Assembly (NCBI GenBank): GCA_943371535.1
Contig: CALRVE020000002.1
Coordinates: 123,543-187,542, forward strand
Length of the DNA: 64,000 nucleotides
Direction: 5' to 3'
Source of the DNA: UBA1930 sp943371535
Lineage (GTDB): Bacteria; Bacteroidota; Bacteroidia; Chitinophagales; Chitinophagaceae
The notes beneath the pieces are model-generated. The model saw nothing but the letters and a program-made list of their open reading frames with translations, did not search any database and was not told the origin of the DNA. The position numbers were made by a program, and so were the translations under genes. Position 1 is the first letter of the stretch. The number at the start of each line of letters is the position of its first letter. Of the stretch, positions 25,361 through 35,259 are shown piece after piece.

Positions 25361-27598
25361 ATGCGTTACATCATTTCACTTATTTTACTTTTAGCTTTCT
25401 TTAATATTCATGCACAAAAATCAAACGATGCACTTCTATTAGATACATTTACTCACAAAGAGTATTTACCAAGCATCACTGTTGTTGGAACTGATACAAG
25501 AACTACCACTTACCAATTACCTGAAATTGTTGGAACACATATTTACGCAGGCAAAAAAAATGCCTTAGTTGTTGTAAATAATGTAAATGGAAATATTGCT
25601 ACCAATACCATGAGGCAAATTTTAGCAAAAGTGCCGGGTATTCATATTTGGGAAAGTGATGGAAGTGGCTTACAAATTGGCATTGCAACAAGAGGCTTAA
25701 GTGCCAATAGAAGCTGGGATTTTAATGTTCGCCAAAATGGCTTTGATATTTCTGCCGATCCATTTGGATATCCAGAAGCATATTACAATCCTCCTATGCA
25801 AGCAGTTCAAAGGCTACAAATTGTAAAGGGTGCAGGCAGTTTACAATTTGGGCCACAAATTGGTGGTATGTTGAATTATGTATTAAAAGATGGCAGCGAT
25901 ATCAATAAACCTTTCTCCATAGAAAGTCAGCAAACTGCTGGAAGTTTTGGACTCTTGAATACCTACAATGCCATTGGTGGAACACATAAAAAAAGTAATT
26001 ACTATGCATTTTTTGATCATAGAGCAGCCGATGGTTATAGAACCAATAGTGCCTATAAAGCCAATACAGGTTATGGAACATATAACTATCAAGTGAATAG
26101 TAAATTAAAAATGGGTGTTGAGCTTTTAAAATATTATATGCTAAGCCAACAACCAGGTGGATTAACAGATGCACAACTAGCAGTAGATTCTAAACAATCT
26201 TTTAGAGCAAGAAATTGGATGAATATAGATTGGACTACTGCATCCTCAACGATTGATTATAAATTAAATGAAAACAATATATTCAACCTAAAAATATTTT
26301 ATTTACAAGGTGATCGTAATAGTATTGGCTTCATTAATCCTATTAATATTTTAGACACCATTAATAAAACAACCAATGATTATAATCACAGAACCATTGA
26401 TATTGATAGATATAGAAATGCTGGTGCCGAACTTAGATATTTAACCAATTATTCCGTTGGCAATATCAGTAATTCATTAACAGCATCGGTAAAGTATTTT
26501 AATGGCAAAACACATCGTTTAAGAAATGGTAAGGGTAGTACAGGGTTCGACTATAACATACATAATTTAAATACAACCTATCCGGGAGATTTAAATTTTA
26601 CTACCACCAATATTGCTGCATCAGTAGAAAATGTAATTAGGCTAAAAAAACTACTAATTATTCCTGGTATAAGATGGGAAACACTTACAGCAACGGGCTC
26701 TGGAAGAATTGGAATGAATGCCAATGGCACTGAAAATTTAATGAATGCTGAAAGCAGAAAAAGAAGCTTTATACTATTTGGCTTAGCAACAGAATACCAC
26801 TTAAAAACGGGTGAAATTTATGGTAACATCACTCAATCTTACAGACCAATTCAGTTTGCCGATTTAGCTGTATCTGCAACTACCGATGTGGTTGATGCTA
26901 ATTTAAAAGACAGCAGATCGTACAGTATAGACTTAGGTTATAGAGCCAAAATAAAAAACTATTTAAACTTTGATGCAAATGTTTACTATTTGAATTATGG
27001 CAATAGAATTGGAACAATTGTGCAGTTACGTCCTGATTTAACTTCTTATAACCTTAGAACCAATGTAGGCACTAGTATTAGCAAAGGAATTGAGGCTTTG
27101 GTAGAATTTAATTTTATGCAAGCAGGTTTACTAGGCAAAAAATATGGAGAAATTGCATTGTTCACAACCTACAGTTACAACAGTTCATTATATGATGATT
27201 TTATAGTCATTACAAAAAATGCCGATAACACTTTAAAAGAAACCAATTTAAAGAATAAGAAAGTAGAGAATGCTCCAGATCATATACTTCGTGGTGGATT
27301 GACTTACTTATACAAAAGTTTTTCTCTAACTACTCAATTAAGTTATGTAAGTAGCACATTTACCGATGCAACAAACACCATACAACCCAATGCTGCTGCA
27401 ACAGTTGGCTTAATACCTGCTTACACAATTATTGATATTGCTGCTAGCTATAGATATAAAAAATACAATGTAAAAGCAGGTCTTAACAATTTAACCAATG
27501 CTGTTTACTTTACAAGAAGAGCAGGCGGTTTTCCTGGTCCTGGTTTAATGCCTAGCGATGCAAGAAACTTTTTTATAAGTGTTGGGGTTAAGCTTTAA
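25361..27598 (+). CDS. FecA-like TonB-dependent outer-membrane receptor
   Basis: 745 residues with a signal peptide (MRYIISLILLLAFFNIHAQ). The plug domain begins around residue 75 (MRQILAKVPGIHIWESDGSGLQIGIATRGLSANRSWDFNVRQNG), followed by DISADPFGYPEAYYNPP, a combination typical of the Fe(III)-dicitrate (FecA) subgroup. A beta-barrel follows, ending with MPSDARNFFISVGVKL and a terminal aromatic/hydrophobic pattern. It would import an iron chelate with TonB energy. No FecR/FecI regulators or ABC genes are adjacent, so the substrate is inferred only from subgroup similarity. The upstream region carries a TTTCCCGATTG direct repeat. Confidence 0.9.
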   Translation: MRYIISLILLLAFFNIHAQKSNDALLLDTFTHKEYLPSITVVGTDTRTTTYQLPEIVGTHIYAGKKNALVVVNNVNGNIATNTMRQILAKVPGIHIWESDGSGLQIGIATRGLSANRSWDFNVRQNGFDISADPFGYPEAYYNPPMQAVQRLQIVKGAGSLQFGPQIGGMLNYVLKDGSDINKPFSIESQQTAGSFGLLNTYNAIGGTHKKSNYYAFFDHRAADGYRTNSAYKANTGYGTYNYQVNSKLKMGVELLKYYMLSQQPGGLTDAQLAVDSKQSFRARNWMNIDWTTASSTIDYKLNENNIFNLKIFYLQGDRNSIGFINPINILDTINKTTNDYNHRTIDIDRYRNAGAELRYLTNYSVGNISNSLTASVKYFNGKTHRLRNGKGSTGFDYNIHNLNTTYPGDLNFTTTNIAASVENVIRLKKLLIIPGIRWETLTATGSGRIGMNANGTENLMNAESRKRSFILFGLATEYHLKTGEIYGNITQSYRPIQFADLAVSATTDVVDANLKDSRSYSIDLGYRAKIKNYLNFDANVYYLNYGNRIGTIVQLRPDLTSYNLRTNVGTSISKGIEALVEFNFMQAGLLGKKYGEIALFTTYSYNSSLYDDFIVITKNADNTLKETNLKNKKVENAPDHILRGGLTYLYKSFSLTTQLSYVSSTFTDATNTIQPNAAATVGLIPAYTIIDIAASYRYKKYNVKAGLNNLTNAVYFTRRAGGFPGPGLMPSDARNFFISVGVKL

Positions 27599-27761
27599 TC
27601 TCTAATTCAATAAATAATGATACAATATTGGTAAATAATTGTATGCTGAAAAAAAACAGCCTAATTTAAAAATATTCTTAAGGCAAAAATTAACAACTAT
27701 TTAGTGTATAGGTAACCATTCAATAAAATACAAATACCTTTACTGCCACTAAAATTTGTTT

Positions 27762-29093
27762 ATGCAGTTTGCTGATTTGAATTTGAATACGCCTTTACTC
27801 AACGCTTTAAGTGATTTGGGTTTAACCATTCCTACCACTATTCAGCAAAAAGTTTTCCCAATTGCCATGAGTGGTAAAGATGTATGTGGCATTGCACAAA
27901 CAGGTACAGGTAAAACTTATGCTTATTTATTGGCTTGCTTAAAACAATGGAAATTTTCTAAAGAAAAGCATCCGCAAATATTGGTTGTTGTACCAACAAG
28001 AGAATTGGTTACACAAGTGGTTGATGAAGTAAAAAAATTAACCTCTTACATGAATGTTGTTGCTGTTGGTGTGTATGGTGGTGTAAATATGAATACACAA
28101 AAAATTGCTGTAGAAAATGGAATGGATGTTTTAGTTGCTACACCTGGCCGTTTGATTGATTTAATTTTTGCCGGTGCCATTAAAACAAAAAATATAAAAA
28201 AACTGGTGATTGATGAAATGGATGAAATGTTGAACTTAGGTTTTAGAACCCAGCTTAAAAACATTTTTGAACTACTACCACCTAAGCGTCAAAACTTATT
28301 GTTCTCAGCAACCATTACAGATGAAGTTGAACAAATTTTAGATGTATATTTCAACAGTCCTATTCGAATAGAAGCTGCACCAACAGGCACTCCACTTACC
28401 AATATTGTGCAGCAAGGTTATTACTTACCTAATTTTTATACAAAAGTAAATATGCTGAAATACTTGTTGCAACAAGACGAAAGCATGAGCAAAGTATTGG
28501 TGTTTGTAGATTCAAAAAAATTAGCCGATGAAGTGTTTGATGAATTGTTTCATTTGTATGAAAACAAAATGGGCGTAATTCATTCTAATAAAGAACAAAA
28601 TCATCGATTTAATACCGTTAACAAATTTAAAGATGGAACATATCGATTTATTATTGCTACCGATATTGTTGCAAGAGGCTTAGACATTGCCGAAGTAACG
28701 CATGTAATCAATTTCGATTTGCCCGATGTTCCAGAAAATTATATGCACCGAATTGGAAGAACTGGTAGAGCCGATAAAAAAGGAATTGCTATTTCGTTTG
28801 TTACAGACAAAGAACAAAAGTTTTTAAACAAAATTGAAAACTTAATGAACTATGCTGTTCCTTTTAATGAGTTGCCGTTAGACCTTGAAATTTCAACTGA
28901 ATTAACCGAAGATGAAAAGCCTAAAAAGCCCCTTGTAAAAGAAGTTCAGTTGAAAGAAAAAAAGAGAGATGATGTTGGGCCAGCATTTCATGAAAAATCT
29001 GCAAAAAATAGTAGAACTTATAAAAAAGTAAGCTATAAAGACAAAATGAGGGCTAAATACGGCAAACCAAAAACAAGAGGACAAAAAAAATAA
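27762..29093 (+). CDS. DEAD-box RNA helicase
   Basis: 443 residues from the ATG at 27762; a TTG two codons upstream is less likely. Helicase motifs in order: Q motif near PTTIQQKVFP, motif I AQTGTGKTYAY, Ia PTRELVTQV, II DEMD (in place of DEAD), III SAT, IV VLVFVDSKK, V ATDIVARGLDI and VI HRIGRTGRA. The C-terminal tail is basic, rich in Lys and Arg, as in RhlE-like helicases. The family unwinds or remodels RNA for ribosome assembly or mRNA decay in the cytoplasm. The DEMD form of motif II is a modest departure. A TACCTTTA sequence at 27734 is one base off the -7 consensus. Confidence 0.93.
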   Translation: MQFADLNLNTPLLNALSDLGLTIPTTIQQKVFPIAMSGKDVCGIAQTGTGKTYAYLLACLKQWKFSKEKHPQILVVVPTRELVTQVVDEVKKLTSYMNVVAVGVYGGVNMNTQKIAVENGMDVLVATPGRLIDLIFAGAIKTKNIKKLVIDEMDEMLNLGFRTQLKNIFELLPPKRQNLLFSATITDEVEQILDVYFNSPIRIEAAPTGTPLTNIVQQGYYLPNFYTKVNMLKYLLQQDESMSKVLVFVDSKKLADEVFDELFHLYENKMGVIHSNKEQNHRFNTVNKFKDGTYRFIIATDIVARGLDIAEVTHVINFDLPDVPENYMHRIGRTGRADKKGIAISFVTDKEQKFLNKIENLMNYAVPFNELPLDLEISTELTEDEKPKKPLVKEVQLKEKKRDDVGPAFHEKSAKNSRTYKKVSYKDKMRAKYGKPKTRGQKK

Positions 29094-29126
29094 TTTAGTT
29101 TTAACTTATATAGTTTGGAGATTATA

Positions 29127-29151
29127 GTTGGACGTTGGACGTTGGACGTTG
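29127..29151. repeat. heptamer tandem repeat GTTGGAC x3.5
   Basis: Three perfect GTTGGAC units (29127-29147) plus GTTG, in the spacer between the helicase and purD. GTTGGAC strings recur between genes in many Bacteroidota. Confidence 0.7.
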
Positions 29152-29250
29152 TAAATGATTATTTTAGAGTTTATGGTAGTTGTAATAAACCGTACTTTTT
29201 CCCTTTAATAAATCCTAGATTCTATCTTCTAAATTCTCTTTCTTACTTAA

Positions 29251-29309
29251 AACTTACTACCGACAACTTATTACTTACAACTTATAACTTACAACTTATA
29301 ACTTTCTAA
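29251..29309. repeat. low-complexity ACTTAYAACTTAY repeat
   Basis: Alternating ACTTACA and ACTTATA words fill this AT-rich block after purD. ACAACTTATTACTTACAACT recurs at 45033-45052 in the same orientation. No gene is visible in the 247-bp spacer 29094-29340. Confidence 0.7.
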
Positions 29310-29340
29310 CTTCTCCCACTCGCCATTTTCCACTTACCAC

Positions 29341-30627
29341 TCACTCACCACCAAACTCATACCCAATATCATTTCTAAAATACATGCCTTCAAAAGAAAT
29401 TTGTTGTAAAATTTTGGTTGATTGTTGTACAGCATCTGCAATGGTAGCAGCTCCTGACGTAACTGTTAGTACACGTCCACCATTGGTTACAATAGTATCA
29501 CCATCTTGTTTTGTTCCAGCATGAAAGACAATGGATTCTCTTTGTTGAGCTAGTTCTGCTAAGCCATTAATGAGAATATTTTTTTGGTACTCACCAGGAT
29601 AACCACCACTTACAGCCATAACAGTTGCAAAGCTTCCTTCATTGTATTCAATATTGGTATCTGCTAAAGTGCCATTATCCATTGCAGCAAATAAACTCAC
29701 TAAATCTGTTTCTAAACGAGGCATTACAACTTCGGTTTCAGGATCACCCATTCTGCAATTGTATTCAATTACATAAGGAATTCCATTACAATTCATCAGT
29801 CCAAAAAATATAAACCCATTGTACACTAAATTTTCTTTTGCTAATCCATTTACTGTAGGCTGAATAATGGTTTGTTCAACCGTTTGCATAAATACGTCAT
29901 TCATAAAAGGTACAGGTGTTACACAACCCATTCCACCAGTATTTAAGCCAATATCGCCAACACCAATTCTTTTGTAATCTTTTGCATGACCAATTACTTG
30001 ATAATCTTTTCCATTGGTTAATACAAATACACTTACTTCAATGCCTTGCAAAAATTGTTCAATCACTACTTTGCTGCTAGCTTCACCAAATTGTTTGTTG
30101 ATGATCATTTCTTCAAATACAGCTAAAGCATGTTCATGTGTTTCGCAAATAACCACACCTTTTCCAGCAGCTAAACCATCGGCTTTTAAAACAATGGGTA
30201 AAGAATGTTGCTGTATATATACTTTCCCTGCTTCAAAATTTTCTTGGGTAAATTCAGCATAAGCAGCAGTTGGAATATGGTGCCTTTGCATAAATTGTTT
30301 GCTGAAAGCCTTGCTTCCTTCTAATTGGGCAGCTTGTGCAGATGGACCAATAATAATGAGTTTATTGCCGAACGCATTGAACATAAAATCGTAAATGCCA
30401 TTCACCAAAGGTTCTTCAGGTCCCACCACCAATAAAGCAATATTATTGGCTGTAATAAAGTCCTTTATATTTTCAAAATCGTTGATGTTCAGTAGCACAT
30501 TGGTACCACAAGTAGCAGTGCCAGGATTACCTGGAGCTATAAATAATTGATCGCAATGATGGCTTTGATTCATTTTCCAAGCCAATGCATGTTCACGACC
30601 ACCACTACCCAATAAAAGAATATTCAT
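29341..30627 (-). CDS. purD: phosphoribosylamine-glycine ligase
   Basis: 428 residues from an ATG, normal length. It starts with the family MNILLLGSGGREHALAWK, has the GPEEPLVNGI block near residue 75, the ATP-grasp core (KADGLAAGKGVVI near 148, NTGGMGCVTP near 230, YNCRMGDPETEVVMPRL near 283) and the C-terminal SGGYPGEY segment. The enzyme adds glycine to phosphoribosylamine in step two of purine synthesis, using ATP, in the cytoplasm. A TACTTTCG sequence upstream is one base off the -7 consensus. The gene stands alone, away from other pur genes. Confidence 0.97.
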   Translation of the reverse strand: MNILLLGSGGREHALAWKMNQSHHCDQLFIAPGNPGTATCGTNVLLNINDFENIKDFITANNIALLVVGPEEPLVNGIYDFMFNAFGNKLIIIGPSAQAAQLEGSKAFSKQFMQRHHIPTAAYAEFTQENFEAGKVYIQQHSLPIVLKADGLAAGKGVVICETHEHALAVFEEMIINKQFGEASSKVVIEQFLQGIEVSVFVLTNGKDYQVIGHAKDYKRIGVGDIGLNTGGMGCVTPVPFMNDVFMQTVEQTIIQPTVNGLAKENLVYNGFIFFGLMNCNGIPYVIEYNCRMGDPETEVVMPRLETDLVSLFAAMDNGTLADTNIEYNEGSFATVMAVSGGYPGEYQKNILINGLAELAQQRESIVFHAGTKQDGDTIVTNGGRVLTVTSGAATIADAVQQSTKILQQISFEGMYFRNDIGYEFGGE

Positions 30628-30670
30628 AATCTAGTTGCTTAAAGTTGGGCGAAAGTAAACTTGATTTCGG

Positions 30671-30770
30671 AAATTTTAGTTCTTTAGTTTTTTGAATTTT
30701 AGTTTTTGGTTCTTTCCCATTTTAGTTTTTAGTTTTTAAATATTTAGTTTTTTTGTTTTTATTCTTTTAT
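30671..30770. repeat. low-complexity TTTTAGTTTTT intergenic repeat
   Basis: Repeated TTTTAGTTTTT and TTCTTTAGTTTTTTGAAT words between purD and the POT transporter. The reverse complement shares AACTAAAGAACTAAAA with the block at 44943-45032. Confidence 0.6.
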
Positions 30771-30828
30771 AAATATTTCTGCTTATTTTGAGCCTTTCAA
30801 ATTATAAACACTAACGAAAATTAACTAT

Positions 30829-32523
30829 ATGAGTCAAACTGCTGTACAACAGAAAGGGCATCCAAAGGGTTTATGGGTTTTATTTGGAACTGAAATGTGG
30901 GAACGTTTCAACTTTTATGGAATGAGAGCATTGTTAACCCTGTTTTTGGTAAACTCTTTAATGATGAAAGAGGCCGATGCGTCTTTAATTTATGGAGGGT
31001 TTTTAGGTTTATGCTACTTAACCCCATTGTTAGGTGGTTTCATTGCCGATCGTTTTTTTGGCAATAGAAATTGTATTTTAATGGGTGGTGCAATGATGGC
31101 TGTTGGTCAGTTATTACTGTTTACAAGTGCTTCTGTTTTTCCTACTAATTTATCGTTAGCTACAACATTAATGTGGGTGGCATTGGGCATCATTATTTTC
31201 GGTAATGGATTTTTCAAGCCTAATATTTCATCAATGGTGGGGAGTTTATATCCTAAGCAAGAGAAAAGTAAATTAGATACGGCTTTCACCATTTTTTATA
31301 TGGGTATTAATGTTGGTGCATTTTTAGGACAGTTTATTTGTCCAATTCTTGGTGATGTAAAAGATAGTGGTGGCGTAAGAGATATTCATGCATTTAAATG
31401 GGGCTTCTTAGCAGCAGGTGGTGCAATGATTATTGGAACATTGGTTTTCTATTTTTTAAAAAATAAATACGTTGTAACCCCCGATGGTAAAGCAATTGGT
31501 GGACTACCCTCTGGAAATCAAGCATCAGATTTTGAGGAAGGAGAGTCACAGAAAGCTACTTTTAGTAAAGGTTCATTAATTGGAGCTGTGGTTGCTTTTG
31601 CAGGTTTATTTTTTATATTTAATTATTTTACCGATGGAGACAATGTTGTAAAAACAATTATTTATCCAGTAATTTATGCTAGTGGAATTACACTAGCAGG
31701 TTTAATACTTTCAGATAAAACATTAACTAAAATTGAAACACAAAGAATTTGGGTTATTTATATTGTATCTTTCTTTGTAATATTCTTTTGGGCTGCATTT
31801 GAACAAGCAGGTTCTTCATTAACTTTCATTGCAGATAATCAAACCGATAGAAACTTTTTTGGTTGGAATATGCCGCCTTCGATGGTACAAATTTTCAATG
31901 GATTATTCGTTGTAATTTTTGCAATACCATTTAGTATTTTATGGGATAAATTAAGAGCAGGTGGCAAAGAACCTACTTCTCCATTCAAACAAGCCGTTGG
32001 TTTGTTATTAATAGCAGTTAGTTATTTTATTATTGCTCATAATGTAAAAGATTTAGGCAATAATGGATTACTAGCTATCTACTGGTTAATTCTATTGTAT
32101 CTTATTCAAACCTTTGGTGAACTTTGTTTATCACCTATTGGTCTTTCATTAGTAGGTAAATTAGCTCCTAAACGTTTTGCATCTTTAGCTTATGGCGTTT
32201 TCTTTATTTCTAACGCAGCAGGTTATGCTTTATCAGGAACATTAGGTTCTATTTTACCTGCAACAGGCGATAAGTTTAATAAAGCAAAAGAACTAGGCAT
32301 TGATTTGCAAGGAATTTTAAATAAAACAGTTACCCCTACTGCAGAACAGTTAACTCTACTTGAAAAAAATCAAATCAGTCCTACAAATCCAGTATTTGCT
32401 AGTTTCGAAATACACAATCTTTACGAATTCTTCATGGTTTTTGTAATATTATGTGGTGTAGCTTCTGTAATACTTTTTGCACTTACTCCGAGACTTAAAA
32501 AAATGATGCACGGCATCAAATAA
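30829..32523 (+). CDS. proton-dependent oligopeptide (POT/PTR2) transporter, first of pair
   Basis: 564 residues with 12 or more membrane segments. The POT signatures are present: GTEMWERFNFYGMRALLTLF (ExxER proton-coupling motif) near residue 20, GGFIADRFFGNRNCILMGG near 65 and the second signature FYMGINVGAFLGQ near 155. The family imports di- and tripeptides with protons across the inner membrane. A second POT gene follows 61 bp downstream, separated by a strong terminator. The two proteins are similar in plan but clearly diverged, so this is an old duplication or two subfamilies. No peptidase genes are adjacent. Confidence 0.95.
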   Translation: MSQTAVQQKGHPKGLWVLFGTEMWERFNFYGMRALLTLFLVNSLMMKEADASLIYGGFLGLCYLTPLLGGFIADRFFGNRNCILMGGAMMAVGQLLLFTSASVFPTNLSLATTLMWVALGIIIFGNGFFKPNISSMVGSLYPKQEKSKLDTAFTIFYMGINVGAFLGQFICPILGDVKDSGGVRDIHAFKWGFLAAGGAMIIGTLVFYFLKNKYVVTPDGKAIGGLPSGNQASDFEEGESQKATFSKGSLIGAVVAFAGLFFIFNYFTDGDNVVKTIIYPVIYASGITLAGLILSDKTLTKIETQRIWVIYIVSFFVIFFWAAFEQAGSSLTFIADNQTDRNFFGWNMPPSMVQIFNGLFVVIFAIPFSILWDKLRAGGKEPTSPFKQAVGLLLIAVSYFIIAHNVKDLGNNGLLAIYWLILLYLIQTFGELCLSPIGLSLVGKLAPKRFASLAYGVFFISNAAGYALSGTLGSILPATGDKFNKAKELGIDLQGILNKTVTPTAEQLTLLEKNQISPTNPVFASFEIHNLYEFFMVFVILCGVASVILFALTPRLKKMMHGIK

Positions 32524-32544
32524 ATAAAACTTACTTACTTTTAA

Positions 32545-32568
32545 GGCGATGCTTTGCATCGCCTTTTT
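32545..32568 (+). terminator. intrinsic terminator between the two POT genes
   Basis: GGCGATGC (32545-32552), loop TTT, GCATCGCC (32556-32563), then TTTTT. The 8-bp GC-rich stem with a U tract is a clear terminator 22 bases after the first transporter stop. An ATG inside it at 32549 is in frame with the second transporter, but is part of the stem and not a plausible start. Confidence 0.85.
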
Positions 32569-32584
32569 ATTTAAAACAATTGCT

Positions 32585-34216
32585 ATGTGGAAACAACATC
32601 CTAGAGCTTTACCTTTTCTGTTTTTCTCTGAAATGTGGGAACGCTTTGGTTACTATCTAATGATTGGCATTTTTACTTTATATCTGAAAGATGTAAAAGC
32701 TGGTTTTGCCATGACCGAAAAAGATAGTGCCGATTTGTACGGAACTTTTATTGCCCTTGTTTTTCTTACTCCATTTTTAGGGGGCTTAATTGCCGACCGA
32801 TATTGGGGTTACAGAAAATCTATCATTATTGGTGGATTATTAATGGGCATTGGTTATTGCTTAATGGCTGTGCATAGTTTACCTGTTTTATACATTAGCA
32901 TGACTTTAGTGATTGTAGGTAACGGATTCTTTAAACCCAATATTTCTACTTTACTAGGTAATGTATATACTACACCCAAACACAATCACCAAAAAGATGA
33001 AGGCTACAATATTTTTTACATGGGTATTAATATTGGTGCTTTTGTGTGCAACTTTTTTGGAGCCGTTTTATACAACACATTTGGTTGGGGCTATGCATTT
33101 GCAGCTGCTGGTATTGGAATGTTTATTGGCGTAATTACTTTTTTAATTGGCACAAAACACTATGCCGATTTTGATGTAAAAAAACAAGTACAAGAAGGCG
33201 ATATGAGCATGGCAAAAATTACGGGTATTATTTTATTGCCATCGGTTATTGCTGGTGTAATTGGTTGGTTAATTCCCAATAATATTTTTGGCAGTGATTC
33301 AACCGATGCATTCATTTTTGCTTGTATTCCGGTAATTCTTTTTTATGCCTCTTTATACTTTAGAGCACAAAAAGAAGAGAAAGCTTCATTGGGTGTATTG
33401 CTTGCAATATTTGCTGTAGTGGTTATGTTTTGGGCAGTGTTTAAACAAAATGGTAGTGCATTAACTACTTGGGCCGATAGATATACCAATAGAAGTGTAA
33501 GTGGCACAACAGAAAAAGCATTTAATGCTGTACAGTTTACTCAAACACTTACCTATAAAAAAGATTCTGTTGCTTTATACGATGAGTTATTTAGGCTACA
33601 AAAGCAAGATGGCAAAGTAATTAAAGAGTATAACTATCCAGTTTACTTTAGAAACGATGCTCAAAAAGCTACATTAAATGAAGGAGATGACGTAAGTGTA
33701 TGGTCAACCAATTTAAGTCAAAGTATTAATCCTGGCTGGGTAATTATTCTTACACCTTTGGTGGTTGCTTTTTTTACTTTTTTAAGACGAAAAGGTAAAG
33801 AACCAAGTACACCTACAAAAATTGCATTTGGTTTATTTATTTCAGCATTATCTGTGTTAGTAATGGTTGCAGCAGTACATGCAGGCAATAATGGAAGCGA
33901 AAAAGTAAGTGTTTGGTGGTTAGTAGGTGGTTATGGTGTAATAACAATAGGAGAATTGTTGTTGAGCCCAATGGGATTGTCATTGGTTTCTAAACTCAGT
34001 CCTGTACGTATAACATCTTTAATGATGGGTGGATGGTTTTTAGCCACTTCAATAGGCAATAAATTATCAGGCATTTTAGCCAGCATGTGGGATACATATG
34101 AAAATAAAGCCAACTTTTTTTGGTTGAATTTTATTTTATTAATGGCTGCTGCTGCAATGCTGTTTTTAATGCTGAAAAACTTAAATAAAATAATGAAGTC
34201 GAGAGGAATCAATTAA
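32585..34216 (+). CDS. proton-dependent oligopeptide (POT/PTR2) transporter, second of pair
   Basis: 543 residues from the ATG at 32585 (MWKQHPRALPFLFF); the frame is open to an ATG at 32549, but that codon lies inside the upstream terminator stem. POT motifs: SEMWERFGYYLMIGIF (ExxER), GGLIADRYWGYRKSII and FYMGINIGAFVCNFFG. A long periplasmic or cytoplasmic loop (about residues 290-385, YTNRSVSGTTEKAF to DDVSVWSTNLSQS) interrupts the membrane segments, which is common in Bacteroidota members. It transports small peptides with protons. It needs its own promoter after the terminator, or is expressed by read-through. Confidence 0.94.
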   Translation: MWKQHPRALPFLFFSEMWERFGYYLMIGIFTLYLKDVKAGFAMTEKDSADLYGTFIALVFLTPFLGGLIADRYWGYRKSIIIGGLLMGIGYCLMAVHSLPVLYISMTLVIVGNGFFKPNISTLLGNVYTTPKHNHQKDEGYNIFYMGINIGAFVCNFFGAVLYNTFGWGYAFAAAGIGMFIGVITFLIGTKHYADFDVKKQVQEGDMSMAKITGIILLPSVIAGVIGWLIPNNIFGSDSTDAFIFACIPVILFYASLYFRAQKEEKASLGVLLAIFAVVVMFWAVFKQNGSALTTWADRYTNRSVSGTTEKAFNAVQFTQTLTYKKDSVALYDELFRLQKQDGKVIKEYNYPVYFRNDAQKATLNEGDDVSVWSTNLSQSINPGWVIILTPLVVAFFTFLRRKGKEPSTPTKIAFGLFISALSVLVMVAAVHAGNNGSEKVSVWWLVGGYGVITIGELLLSPMGLSLVSKLSPVRITSLMMGGWFLATSIGNKLSGILASMWDTYENKANFFWLNFILLMAAAAMLFLMLKNLNKIMKSRGIN

Positions 34217-34232
34217 TTTCTCTTTACAATAC

Positions 34233-34934
34233 TTATGCAAAAGCTATTGGATATTCTCTAGTAGCTTTTGCATGTAGCTGTTTACATAATTCTACATAAG
34301 CTAGAGAACATAGAATCATAAGCATTATCAACAAACAGAAAAAGCCATATTGGTAATAATTCATTTCTAATTCATTACCAAACAATCGACTTGTTTGAAT
34401 TAAAACTTGAGACAGAAATATTGATAAAAAAAACTTTTGTTTACCTGCTTCTGTGAGCAATAGTTTTTGTGTTTGATTTTTAAATGGTTTGTTAGCTTTC
34501 CAAATAAAAAAGATATTCAATACAACATATCCCAAAATAATAACGGCAATTAATATGTCTAAGGCTTCATTAGAAACAAAGGATTTTAAGGAGAGCAAAC
34601 AAGCAAAAATGAACATCGTAAACATGGCTTTGGGCCAAGTGAAATAAGCAAAAAACAACTTGTATCTCAACTTTCTATATTGTTTTTCAATAGCAATTGT
34701 TTTGGCTTCAACAATGCCTGCAAATCCTTTGTAGCCAAAGGTTTTATACACTTCATCTAATGCTTTTTCAAAGCTTAAATTAGGATTGGCATTTATTCTT
34801 TCTTCAATAGCATTGGCTAAATGATCTACCAATTCAACCTGCACATCGTAATGATGTACATAATGCTTTTTGCAAAAACTAAATAGCTCATTAATTTGTT
34901 CATCGTTCAATTCATAGCTTGCCATCTTACGCAT
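34233..34934 (-). CDS. membrane protein, PadR-operon partner
   Basis: 233 residues from the ATG at 34934, which overlaps the padR stop; an ATG at 34925 one base after that stop is equally possible, and a TTG at 34967 is less likely. The soluble N-terminal third has ELNDEQINELFSFCKKHYVHHYDVQVELVDHLANAIEERI, a helical motif shared by PadR-associated membrane proteins. Four or five membrane segments follow. Such two-gene units (PadR regulator plus permease-like or DUF-type membrane protein) are common and poorly characterised. A 12-bp inverted repeat at 34235-34273 is built from the last codons and the stop. Confidence 0.8.
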   Translation of the reverse strand: MRKMASYELNDEQINELFSFCKKHYVHHYDVQVELVDHLANAIEERINANPNLSFEKALDEVYKTFGYKGFAGIVEAKTIAIEKQYRKLRYKLFFAYFTWPKAMFTMFIFACLLSLKSFVSNEALDILIAVIILGYVVLNIFFIWKANKPFKNQTQKLLLTEAGKQKFFLSIFLSQVLIQTSRLFGNELEMNYYQYGFFCLLIMLMILCSLAYVELCKQLHAKATREYPIAFA

Positions 34935-35259
34935 ATTTTGAGTGAACCAATATTTGTAAACTTTCAATAAATGTTTTCATTTCTTCAATAGCCAAATTCG
35001 TTTCTTTCTTTCCTTGCTTAGTAAGACTATAATATTTTCTCATTCTATTGCCAATTTGCTCCAGCTCAGCTTCTACAATGCCTTGCTCTTCTAATTTATG
35101 GAGTAAAGGGTATAATGCACCTTCGGTAATATTCAATTCGCCTTTGGTAGTTTCTTTAACCAGTTGTGTTATTTGATAGCCATACATTCTACCATTATTT
35201 TTCAATAATTGTAAAATAATGGGTTCTAAACAACCCTTGTATAAGCTAGAATTTTTCAT
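34927..35259 (-). CDS. PadR family transcriptional regulator
   Basis: 110 residues from the ATG at 35259 (MKNSSLYKGCLEPIILQLL); a second ATG at 35274 would add five codons. The PadR winged helix is typical: GRMYGYQITQLVKETTKGELNITEGALYPLLHKLEEQGIVEAEL, then RKYYSLTKQGKKE and a dimerisation helix. PadR proteins usually repress their own operon and are released by phenolics or other hydrophobic compounds. The downstream overlapping membrane protein is the probable regulated partner. The divergent ATP-grasp gene is 170 bp away. Confidence 0.92.
   Translation of the reverse strand: MKNSSLYKGCLEPIILQLLKNNGRMYGYQITQLVKETTKGELNITEGALYPLLHKLEEQGIVEAELEQIGNRMRKYYSLTKQGKKETNLAIEEMKTFIESLQILVHSKYA

Noticed and set aside
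29115..29309. 64-codon open frame between the helicase and purD genes
   Set aside because: It consists of heptamer and ACTTATAACT-type simple repeats.
32549..32584. Longer N-terminus for the second POT transporter
   Set aside because: The upstream ATG is inside a strong terminator stem; the internal ATG at 32585 gives the normal family start.
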